Assembly (NCBI GenBank): GCA_946886545.1
Contig: CAMPIU010000212.1
Coordinates: forward strand, 1-5,730
Origin: an uncultured Flavobacteriales bacterium
Lineage (GTDB): Bacteria > Bacteroidota > Bacteroidia > Flavobacteriales > Crocinitomicaceae
Length of the DNA: 5,730 nucleotides
Reading direction: 5' to 3'
Part shown: piece by piece, positions 1-5,730 of the stretch
How positions within the stretch are numbered: position 1 is the first letter of the stretch
How the letters are laid out: each line of letters opens with the position of its first letter
Translations under genes and position numbers: made by a program
The notes under the pieces: generated by a model
Told to the model about the DNA's origin: nothing
The model's input: only the letters and a program-made list of their open reading frames with translations
Databases searched by the model: none

Positions 1-2082
1 GCAACTTCCTTTATCAATGGAAATGCAAGTACGGGAATGAATGCAAGTTCCACAGATCAGAATGAAGGAATCGGATGGACCGGAATAGAAGATGCTTACG
101 TACAGCAACTCACTATGACAGCCGGGACCAGTTATGCCATTCTCATCAATAATACCAATGCCACTAATGGCTTCTCATTGAATTGGGGCGGAACCGGAAC
201 CTTTGTTGGTCCGGATGCAAACATTACCGGCGGACCCTTTACGGTTTGCGCCGGAACTCCGGTTTCATTAGACGGAAATACATCAAGCAATTACAACAGC
301 TTAAGCTGGAACTTTGTAAACGGATCAGGTTCACCCGCAAATGCTACTGGACCCGGACCGCATGCCGTGACTTATTCGACCGCAGGAACTTACGTAGCCA
401 TTTTAAATGCAACATCCACCACCGGATGTACTTCGGTGGAAACGGCGACCATTGTGGTCAGTGCGGGGATCACACCAACTTTTGCAGCAGTTCCGGCTTT
501 TTGTTCCGGTCAGCCTGCCCCTGCATTTCCGGCTCAAACAAATGCACCGCTCGTATTGGGAACCTGGTCGCCCAATGTAATCAGCAATACAGCTTCGGGA
601 ACTTATACTTTTACCCCGAATCCCGGGCAATGTTCAACCACTCCGACAAGTATTTCTGTTACGGTCAATAATTCAATTACACCGACATTTCCATCGCATC
701 CGCAATATTGTTTGAATGCAATACCACAAGCTTTGCCAGGTACTTCAGATAATGGTGTTGCAGGAACCTGGTCGCCGGCAACAATTAATACATTTACGGC
801 AGGAACTACCAGCTACACCTTTACTCCTACGGGAAATCCGTGTGCTGCACCGGTCACAATCGCAGTTGTTGTAGAAGCTCCGACTATTCCTTTATTCATC
901 CAGCTCCCGGCATTTTGTTCTGGTGAGATTGCACCGGTTTTACCCGCGTCATCTACTAATGGAATTACCGGAACCTGGTCGCCGGCAATCGTAAATAATA
1001 CAACTTCAGGAACCTATACCTTTACACCGGATGCAGGACAGTGTGCCACAAGTGCCACTATGAGCATAACAGTAAATAACCCGGTAGCACCGAATCTTAC
1101 TCCTGCGGGTCCGTTTTGTGAAAATACGGCAACAGGAGCAAACTTAACGGCTGATATTCCCGGTGGAAGTTGGTCAGGTGCGGGAATAACAGATCCCAAC
1201 GGAGTTTTCACTCCGGATGCTGCCGGCATTGGGACACATACTTTGACTTATGTGCATACTCAGGGATGCGGTGGAACGAACACCATGGATGTTGTGGTTA
1301 ATCCGGTGCCGAATTCTGCATTTATGGCTGATGTTTTGAGCGGCTGTACTCCCTTAAATGTTCAATTTACTTCCGATCCTTCCGTTGCGGTTTCTTCCTG
1401 GGATTTCGGTGATAATACCACTGCAAGCGGGGTGGGAGGAGTTAGTCATTCATTCAATACAGCCGGAACTTACTCGGTAACTCTCACGAACACAGCCAAT
1501 GGATGTTCATCAAGTACCACACAAACAAATTATATTACGGTATATCCTAATCCGGATGCGCTATTCAGTGCAAGTCCGCAGGTTCTTACTCAAACGGAAA
1601 CAAATACACAGTTCAATAACCAGTCGGTGGGTGGAAATTCTTACTTCTGGACATTTGGGGACGGGGACAACAGCAATCTGGAAGATCCGGCTCATCATTA
1701 TCCTGAAGTTCCCGGACATTATACCGTGACATTAACCGTTACGAGTTCAAATGGCTGTACGGACCAGGCATCACTAATTATTACCATAAAGGACAATAAG
1801 CTTATTTATGTTCCGAATGCTTTTACACCGGACGGTGACGAATTCAATAACGTTTTCGCTCCAATAGTGACAGCAGGTTACGATACCCAAAACTATTCAT
1901 TCAGCATCATTAATCGCTGGGGAGAAACCCTGTTTGAATCCCACGACATAAACAGGGGATGGGACGGAACTTATAGAGGGAAGCTGGTTCCGGCAGGAAT
2001 TTATACCTGGACAATTCGGATCAAAAACCTGGATGATGACCGTTATGAAGTCTTAAACGGTCATTTGAATATGATGAGGTAA
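1..2082 (+). CDS. Large secreted multi-domain Ig/PKD-repeat protein with type IX secretion C-terminal sorting domain (5' partial)
   Basis: The reading frame is open from base 1, so the start codon and any signal peptide lie upstream; 693 residues are visible, ending at TAA 2080-2082. The first in-frame ATG (37) is internal, because coding-like sequence precedes it. Modules in order: the end of a beta-sandwich (about 1-195); a PKD-like domain (about 196-465); three tandem repeats of 67-69 residues (469-1083); a divergent Ig-like module (1084-1308); two PKD domains (about 1309-1545 with SWDFGD, and 1546-1794 with FWTFGDGD); and a CHU_C domain (1795-2079). Composition is rich in Thr, Gly, Asn, Pro and Ser with few charges until the C-terminus, as in exported adhesins. 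From family knowledge, the C-terminal domain targets the protein through T9SS to the cell surface or medium. The ligand is unknown; adhesion or extracellular-matrix function is inferred. No catalytic domain is visible, though one could lie upstream. Confidence 0.93.
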   Translation, partial: ATSFINGNASTGMNASSTDQNEGIGWTGIEDAYVQQLTMTAGTSYAILINNTNATNGFSLNWGGTGTFVGPDANITGGPFTVCAGTPVSLDGNTSSNYNSLSWNFVNGSGSPANATGPGPHAVTYSTAGTYVAILNATSTTGCTSVETATIVVSAGITPTFAAVPAFCSGQPAPAFPAQTNAPLVLGTWSPNVISNTASGTYTFTPNPGQCSTTPTSISVTVNNSITPTFPSHPQYCLNAIPQALPGTSDNGVAGTWSPATINTFTAGTTSYTFTPTGNPCAAPVTIAVVVEAPTIPLFIQLPAFCSGEIAPVLPASSTNGITGTWSPAIVNNTTSGTYTFTPDAGQCATSATMSITVNNPVAPNLTPAGPFCENTATGANLTADIPGGSWSGAGITDPNGVFTPDAAGIGTHTLTYVHTQGCGGTNTMDVVVNPVPNSAFMADVLSGCTPLNVQFTSDPSVAVSSWDFGDNTTASGVGGVSHSFNTAGTYSVTLTNTANGCSSSTTQTNYITVYPNPDALFSASPQVLTQTETNTQFNNQSVGGNSYFWTFGDGDNSNLEDPAHHYPEVPGHYTVTLTVTSSNGCTDQASLIITIKDNKLIYVPNAFTPDGDEFNNVFAPIVTAGYDTQNYSFSIINRWGETLFESHDINRGWDGTYRGKLVPAGIYTWTIRIKNLDDDRYEVLNGHLNMMR
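469..1083 (+). repeat. Three tandem in-frame repeats of about 68 codons (Ig-like surface module)
   Basis: Repeat units are 469-675, 676-882 and 883-1083 (69, 69 and 67 codons). Each begins with I/T-x-P-x-F, has a first Cys (AFCSG, QYCLN, AFCSG), a central GTWSP, then SGTYTFTP or the like, a second Cys (GQC, NPC, GQC), and ends in a hydrophobic strand such as ITVNNP. A 14-base segment, ggaacctggtcgcc, is identical in all three at 559-572, 763-776 and 970-983, showing similarity at DNA level too. The pattern indicates internal duplication of a beta-sandwich module. Units 1 and 3 look closer to each other than to unit 2. Confidence 0.88.
1795..2082 (+). other. CHU_C / gliding-motility-associated C-terminal domain (T9SS type B sorting signal)
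   Basis: This is the last 95 codons of the plus-strand gene. Diagnostic elements in order are YVPNAFTPDGDEFNNVF, then FSIINRWGETLFES, then GWDGTYRGKLVPAGIYTW, then a short final strand ending in LNGHLNMMR. These match the known family pattern (pNaFtPNgDg.Nd.f, i.NRWG..vF.s, WdG..G...p.G.Y.y). The family serves as the C-terminal signal recognised by the Bacteroidota type IX secretion machinery, so the protein should be exported across both membranes. It is the strongest taxonomic marker in the window. Confidence 0.95.
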
Positions 2083-2085
2083 GAA

Positions 2086-3591
2086 TCAATAACTTTTCTT
2101 CAGCTTTTCATAATCGATCTTCGAAAAATGCCGGGGATCTTTCGGTAATTCACCAAGTACCATTTTATCTACGAATGGGAATTTCTCTTTCAGAAAATCA
2201 GTTGATGTTTTCGGATCCTTCAATTCTACAAATAAAACAATTTCCCGGTTTATTTTTAAGATAGTTCCGCTAAGGACTGCCTGCTCTTGTTTAAGCCGGT
2301 ATTCCAGGAGAAAGGGGGAATGAATCCGGCCTTCAGTTTCGAATAAATTTGCCGAACGACCCGTCAGATACAGCAAACCGTCTTCTCCGATAAATCCACT
2401 GTCACCTGTTCTGTGCCAGCATTTTCCATCCACTTTTATTTTGTTTCTCAGGACGGCTTCCTCATTATCCAGATACATATCCAGAACATGCGGACCAGCA
2501 ACGCAAATTTCTCCTGTTTCTCCTGTTTTCAGTTGCATTTTCTCAAGCTCCGGGGAAGAATTGACTGAGATCATTTTGTCGGTAATGGGTAGAATCAAGA
2601 TTTCAGTTGTGCGGTGAACCTGACCTACGCATAGTCCTTTTTTTACTTCCGGATCTTCATTCTTCAGTTGATCTGACGTAATTATGCTGATTGGCTCAGC
2701 CTCTGTTGAACCATAAACAACAGACACTTTCGCATCCTGAAAACCGGTGTTCAAAATTGCAGCCTCATCCGGAAAAACCGGCGCTCCACCGGTGAAGACA
2801 TTTTTCAGTCCAGTTAATTGAATCTTGTTTTGAGAACAATATTCCGCTACCCTGATAGCAAAATACGGAGATGAAACCAAGCGGTTTACTTTTTCATCCC
2901 GAAGCAATTTAACCATGACTTCCGGTTTCATTTTCCGGGCTTTTTTCGACTTAAAAGGTGCAATGACAGAAGTGCAGCCAGCTCCCAGATTGATCAGCAG
3001 AACAATGGGTAAAACAGGCATATCCACTTCTCCCTCCTGTGGCTCGATCTTCTCAGTAAGTGCATCAAATTGACTTTTCAAATGCGCATGTGTTCGTATT
3101 GCCGCTTTTGGAACTCCCGTACTTCCGGTGGTAAAGGTTATTAACGCAACATTATCAGCAGTAGTTTGAGTTTTCGAATAAGGGAAACCGGCTTTATAGC
3201 TTAGACCCAATTTTAATGGAGTTTTTCGCAGTTCTTTGGATAAAACCGACAAGCACTTCACTTTCCATCCACCGATCCATGCTTTGCAAGCAGCCAAACG
3301 GCAACAAACATCCAAGCGCTCCCTGCTAACCCATTCGTCGAGGAAAACTACTGTAGCTCCGATATCAAAAAGAGCCAGGACAATCCGGTACAAATCAATT
3401 CCCATTGGAACAAAGACCAAAACCCTATCGCCCTTTTCTATTCCTTTGGATTGAAAATAAGCAGCAGTTTCTTTTACTTCGGCAGATAAGTCACCGTAAG
3501 AAATCCGCTTCTTTCCGTTCACAATTGCGCACCTTTCGGGGGAGTTCCCAGCATGCTGAAAGAATAGATCGGTGACGTTTATCCTGCTCAT
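2086..3591 (-). CDS. AMP-forming acyl-adenylate ligase (acyl-CoA synthetase family, OleC-like)
   Basis: The product has 501 residues from ATG 3589-3591, the start chosen because it lies 1 bp after the upstream gene's TGA; an earlier in-frame ATG at 3672 would add 27 residues of unconvincing sequence overlapping that gene. ANL-superfamily motifs are intact: P-loop TTGSTGVPK (154-162), adenine/substrate motif YGSTEAEP (293-300), HRTGDSGF with TGR (394-412), and the A10 lysine in PRHFSKIDYEKL (K492). It should activate a carboxylic acid as acyl-AMP and pass it to CoA or another acceptor. Several details recall the OleC (beta-lactone synthetase)/PRK09274-type group: RTHAHLKSQFDAL, GAGCTSVIAP, FTGGAPVF, GLCVG, and an irregular A8 region (GRSANLFETEG instead of GRxKDxIKxxG). 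No other olefin genes are present, so beta-lactone formation is not assumed. It is the last visible operon gene. Substrate unknown; a fatty acid is most likely. Confidence 0.9.
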   Translation of the reverse strand: MSRINVTDLFFQHAGNSPERCAIVNGKKRISYGDLSAEVKETAAYFQSKGIEKGDRVLVFVPMGIDLYRIVLALFDIGATVVFLDEWVSRERLDVCCRLAACKAWIGGWKVKCLSVLSKELRKTPLKLGLSYKAGFPYSKTQTTADNVALITFTTGSTGVPKAAIRTHAHLKSQFDALTEKIEPQEGEVDMPVLPIVLLINLGAGCTSVIAPFKSKKARKMKPEVMVKLLRDEKVNRLVSSPYFAIRVAEYCSQNKIQLTGLKNVFTGGAPVFPDEAAILNTGFQDAKVSVVYGSTEAEPISIITSDQLKNEDPEVKKGLCVGQVHRTTEILILPITDKMISVNSSPELEKMQLKTGETGEICVAGPHVLDMYLDNEEAVLRNKIKVDGKCWHRTGDSGFIGEDGLLYLTGRSANLFETEGRIHSPFLLEYRLKQEQAVLSGTILKINREIVLFVELKDPKTSTDFLKEKFPFVDKMVLGELPKDPRHFSKIDYEKLKKSY

Positions 3592-3595
3592 TTCA
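3589..3595 (-). other. Translational-coupling junction (stop, 1 bp, start)
   Basis: Read on the minus strand this is TGAAATG: the acyltransferase-like gene stops at TGA, one A intervenes, then the ligase ATG. The preceding bases (TACGCAAAATCAATTTGA) contain no Shine-Dalgarno motif, so re-initiation by terminating ribosomes is likely. This junction decides the ligase start. Confidence 0.8.
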
Positions 3596-4600
3596 AATTG
3601 ATTTTGCGTAAAGTACGTATTCCCGGTAGGGTTGTGAATTGAAATTCTGAGAAACTTCGGAAGAGGTTGCATCGTAAATCATAAATGCGTGAATAGCATC
3701 TTCCATTCCGTCTTCAACAGCCCGTTTCATCACCTCCAAAGCAATTACATGTCCAACACCGGCATATTCCTTTCCATATTTCCGGGCAACCGTTTTATAG
3801 ACCAATTGCTTTTTTGTTTTCTCAAGGAAATTTTGAAATGCGAATACAAAAGCAATCAATTCGCCCTCTTTTTCCGCCAAAAGCACATATTTCGTTCCCA
3901 ATTGACGAATAATCCCGGCATATTTCCTGTAAAAAGTCTCCCAGGAAATGCTCGTATATAAAGTGTTTCGTTCAAAGGCTGCTTTCACTAAGGGGAACAA
4001 TTTTTCCAGTTCCTCATCAATTTTGGAAGCATCGAATTCCCGAACGGTAATGCCATTCAAATCAGTTTCTTGGATCTTATGTGCTACTTTTTCGTTGTTA
4101 ACAGTAATTCCCCGTTCGATCCTGCTTTCATAATTCAGGATCACTTCAAATCCTAATTCCCGGAACAAGTCGTTGTAATAAAGCGGATGAAAAGGTTCGG
4201 ATAAAAAAAGCGGGTTGTTGTGATGTACACTGAAGCGGTAATTGTCCCAAGTGGAACCATTCATTGGTCCAATAATAAAGCCGAAGCCGTTTGATATTGC
4301 CCACATTTGCGTATCAGATAGGAGCAAGAGAGCTATGATCGAATCATTGATGCATTCAAAATTGCCAATACAGCAAGCTTTTTCGTTTTTCCATCTCAAT
4401 TCCGTATTATTGTAAAGTGCTAATCGACCCACAGGAACCTTATTTTCAGTTATGACAAAACAACACACTAAAAATTCGATGTTCAATTCGTCGGATTGTA
4501 ACCTGCCCAACGAGTTTTCTTCGTAAACAGATTGCTTTACTTCAGCAAATAAATGGAATTTTTTGTCAGAAGGTAAGAGCTTATGGATTTTTATACTCAT
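3593..4600 (-). CDS. Tandem GNAT-like N-acyltransferase family protein
   Basis: The product has 335 residues. It appears to consist of two GNAT-like halves. The N-terminal half has PVGRLALYNN (56-65), GNFECIND (79-86), a helix, then FGFIIGPMNGSTWDNYRF (106-123) and HPLYYNDLFRELGFE (138-152). This resembles a family of about 350-380-residue bacterial proteins carrying a GPxNxS motif followed by NPPYY and a GF element. The C-terminal half has KYVLLAEKEGELIAFVFAF (237-255), then a core VARKYGKEYAGVGHVIALEVMKRA (271-294) where GNAT enzymes bind acyl-CoA, and a closing strand PYREYVLYAKS. The canonical R/Q-x-x-G-x-G loop is only partly kept (EYAGVG, 278-283). Known GNATs move acyl groups from CoA or ACP to amines or alcohols. 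Its neighbours suggest a lipid or acyl acceptor. It starts in a 4-bp overlap with the kinase gene. Family assignment is fairly safe; substrate is unknown, and a non-catalytic role cannot be excluded. Confidence 0.75.
   Translation of the reverse strand: MSIKIHKLLPSDKKFHLFAEVKQSVYEENSLGRLQSDELNIEFLVCCFVITENKVPVGRLALYNNTELRWKNEKACCIGNFECINDSIIALLLLSDTQMWAISNGFGFIIGPMNGSTWDNYRFSVHHNNPLFLSEPFHPLYYNDLFRELGFEVILNYESRIERGITVNNEKVAHKIQETDLNGITVREFDASKIDEELEKLFPLVKAAFERNTLYTSISWETFYRKYAGIIRQLGTKYVLLAEKEGELIAFVFAFQNFLEKTKKQLVYKTVARKYGKEYAGVGHVIALEVMKRAVEDGMEDAIHAFMIYDATSSEVSQNFNSQPYREYVLYAKSI
4597..4600 (-). other. ATGA overlap coupling kinase and acyltransferase-like genes
   Basis: On the minus strand the four bases ATGA contain both the start of the acyltransferase-like gene and the TGA stop of the kinase gene. 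The preceding sequence has no Shine-Dalgarno motif. This arrangement supports coupled translation and fixes the downstream start. Confidence 0.85.
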
Positions 4601-5268
4601 ATCGAAGCAAATAAACTGAGCAATAATACCACTGATAATGGAATGGAGAGATTATCGGAGCCTTTTCCACTCACAGCTTCTACCAATGTGGCGCCAGTTG
4701 CGACTAAAACTAACTGATATCCTGTCATAAAAGAAAGCTCTTTGTTGAACATAAAAGAAAGTCCGAGTAACACAACAAAAGCACTTAGAAGGAAAGCAGT
4801 ACAACCCATTAAGGTTTTGCTGTCTTTTCCAACGGTGAATTCACCCTTGGGCCAGCGTTTTCCGAACAAGGCAGCCAATGGATCTGAAATAGCCAGTACC
4901 AGTATGGGGGCATAAAAGAACATCAAATCATTGTTGTGATATTGGTACAAAAGGAAGCATGAGTAAACGGCAATAGGGTAAAGAATACTTCCGTGTGATT
5001 CCCGATCGATGGCATTTATAGAGGGAAGAAAGCGATACTTCAAACTGAACAATAAAATCACCGCGAACGAAGCACAAAGAGCCAATACCGACCAGGAACT
5101 AGTCAGGTAGACCGGAAACATCAATGTTAAAGCACCTGTTCCAAAATGAACCAATTTTCGGGTGTGCTCAACTTTTGTTGATGTCGTTCGATGGATAAGT
5201 TCACTTATTCCGAACAAGCCAAGAAAACAGGCTGAAAGCCAAGCTATGGGTATTAAATCGTCAATCAT
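4597..5268 (-). CDS. Polytopic CTP-dependent lipid-alcohol kinase (dolichol/phytol kinase, SEC59/VTE5-like; CdsA-related)
   Basis: The product has 223 residues with about seven or eight hydrophobic segments (roughly 5-24, 43-56, 59-76, 94-108, 115-131, 154-172, 183-197, 207-222), so it is an inner-membrane protein. Family landmarks are RKLVHFGTG (37-45), ESHGSILYP (90-98), SDPLAALFGKRWPK (128-141), KTLMG (151-155) and VEAVSGKGSDNLSIPL (196-211). These match the dolichol kinase/phytol kinase branch: the acidic SDPLAA segment with its GK, the KT-G element, and the E...DN-P element that forms the CTP site in this family. Known members phosphorylate dolichol, phytol or diacylglycerol using CTP; the related CdsA makes CDP-diacylglycerol. 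It overlaps both neighbours by 4 bp. Between a BtaA-like transferase and acyl-transfer genes, a diacylglycerol-like or isoprenoid alcohol substrate is plausible but unproven. Databases may name it phosphatidate cytidylyltransferase. Confidence 0.82.
   Translation of the reverse strand: MIDDLIPIAWLSACFLGLFGISELIHRTTSTKVEHTRKLVHFGTGALTLMFPVYLTSSWSVLALCASFAVILLFSLKYRFLPSINAIDRESHGSILYPIAVYSCFLLYQYHNNDLMFFYAPILVLAISDPLAALFGKRWPKGEFTVGKDSKTLMGCTAFLLSAFVVLLGLSFMFNKELSFMTGYQLVLVATGATLVEAVSGKGSDNLSIPLSVVLLLSLFASI
5265..5268 (-). other. ATGA overlap coupling BtaA-like and kinase genes
   Basis: The TGA stop of the BtaA-like gene and the ATG of the kinase gene share four bases. Upstream bases are AT-rich with no Shine-Dalgarno motif, as usual in Bacteroidota, so coupling rather than independent initiation is inferred. 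Confidence 0.85.
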
Positions 5269-5730
5269 AATTTTGTATCTAAATGAAATTGCTGGTAGAA
5301 AAAGCCTTTGTCGATTATTGTCAGTTCCTTCGATAATTCTTCTTCATTTTTCACCTCTTGAGGGAATTGTTGAGCTACAGAACGTGTTACCATTAAATTC
5401 CAATAGGCCAGTTTTCCACCTGTATTTAATCCGTTTATCAAACCTTTTGCCGTGTTTTCAAAAAGTTCGGGGGTCATGTATTCAAAAATGTTTGACAAGT
5501 TCATGTAATCAAATCGTCCATATTGCACGATCGCATCTTCTGCATAACCATGAAAAACGTGCAGCTTATCGAGGTTCTGTTTGATAAGTATGTAGTTTTC
5601 CGGTTCTAAATAATGCGGCAGTAAGGTCCTGAAATCGCCCGTCAAATTGTAATTGAGGATGAAATTGTGCTGAGCGCCTTTGCTTTTCAGGTGGGCTGCC
5701 GCTTTGTTATAAATCGTTCTTCCGACATGA
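5265..5730 (-). CDS. DUF3419 / BtaA-like S-adenosylmethionine 3-amino-3-carboxypropyltransferase, C-terminal part
   Basis: The frame is open through the right edge; 154 C-terminal residues are visible, beginning HVGRTIYNKAAAHLK, and end at TGA 5265-5267. A TTG at 5643-5645 is an internal Leu, since conserved-looking sequence continues upstream. Numbering from the edge, the signature elements are HNFILNYNLTGDF (21-33), LPHYLEPENY (37-46), FDYMNLSNIFEYM (73-85), GGKLAYWNLMVTR (104-116) and DKGFFYQQFHLD (140-151). This order and wording match DUF3419, whose characterised member BtaA transfers the 3-amino-3-carboxypropyl group of SAM to diacylglycerol, the first step of betaine lipid (DGTS) synthesis. 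The family is about 350-400 residues, so over half lies outside. It is the first visible operon gene and overlaps the kinase gene. Whether it is a true BtaA or a DUF3419 relative with another acceptor cannot be decided from this fragment. Confidence 0.82.
   Translation of the reverse strand, partial: HVGRTIYNKAAAHLKSKGAQHNFILNYNLTGDFRTLLPHYLEPENYILIKQNLDKLHVFHGYAEDAIVQYGRFDYMNLSNIFEYMTPELFENTAKGLINGLNTGGKLAYWNLMVTRSVAQQFPQEVKNEEELSKELTIIDKGFFYQQFHLDTKL

Noticed and set aside
37..39. ATG at 37 as the start of the surface protein
   Set aside because: The frame is open upstream to base 1 and the sequence after the ATG is not a signal peptide; the protein must begin outside the window.
183..671. 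Overlapping open frame in another frame of the repeat gene (and a similar antisense one at 403-630)
   Set aside because: Cys/Arg-rich or low-plausibility translations inside a clearly coding region; treated as shadows of the Ig/PKD gene.
2081..2100. Possible hairpin AAGAA / TTCTT just after the plus-strand stop
   Set aside because: The stem is only 5 A/T-rich pairs with a 10-base loop and no following T-run; too weak to call a terminator.
3592..3672. Upstream in-frame ATG at 3672 as the ligase start
   Set aside because: It would overlap the acyltransferase-like gene by 80 bp and add residues unlike a ligase N-terminus; the ATG at 3591, directly after the upstream stop, fits the family start and operon pattern.
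5162..5584. Plus-strand open frame antisense to the BtaA-like and kinase genes
   Set aside because: The opposing minus-strand frames have strong family motifs, and this translation shows no recognisable domain.
5265..5645. Short 126-residue gene starting at TTG 5645
   Set aside because: The frame stays open to the window edge with family-like sequence (HNFILNYN, HVGRTIYNKAAAHLK), so the TTG is an internal Leu of a longer BtaA-like protein.
2086..5730. Standard olefin (ole) or betaine-lipid (btaAB) operon
   Set aside because: Only an OleC-like and a BtaA-like member are present; OleA, OleB, OleD and BtaB are not seen, so neither label is justified.

Overview
The window looks like a Bacteroidota chromosome fragment, probably Flavobacteriales or a relative. 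The best evidence is the gliding-motility-associated C-terminal domain (CHU_C, type B sorting signal of the type IX secretion system) at the end of the plus-strand gene; T9SS occurs essentially only in this phylum. The lack of Shine-Dalgarno motifs before the minus-strand starts also fits. A family-level placement such as Crocinitomicaceae would only be a guess.

Layout. Positions 1-2082 (+) hold the C-terminal part of a large secreted or surface adhesin-like protein, open at the left edge. It is a string of Ig-like and PKD-type beta-sandwich modules, with three clear tandem repeats of about 68 residues, ending in the sorting domain. It converges, with only 3 bp between stop codons, on a minus-strand operon that fills the rest of the window. 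In transcription order (right to left) the operon has four genes: the C-terminal 154 residues of a DUF3419/BtaA-like 3-amino-3-carboxypropyltransferase (5265-5730, open at the right edge); a polytopic CTP-dependent lipid-alcohol kinase of the dolichol/phytol kinase (SEC59/VTE5) type (4597-5268); a 335-residue protein with two GNAT-like halves (3593-4600); and an AMP-forming acyl-adenylate ligase most like the OleC/fatty acyl-CoA ligase group (2086-3591).

The four operon genes overlap by 4 bp, overlap by 4 bp, and are spaced by 1 bp, so they are almost certainly co-transcribed and translationally coupled. Every family in the operon is lipid- or acyl-transfer-related. Read together they suggest a membrane-lipid pathway: a SAM-derived homoserine-type head group (BtaA-like), CTP-dependent phosphorylation of a lipid alcohol, acyl activation (ligase) and acyl transfer to an amine or alcohol (GNAT). 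That pathway is an inference. No BtaB-like N-methyltransferase and no OleA, OleB or OleD lies in the window, so neither a standard betaine-lipid operon nor a standard olefin operon is seen. There is no intergenic stretch longer than 3 bp, and no RNA gene, mobile element, CRISPR array or convincing promoter or terminator was found.
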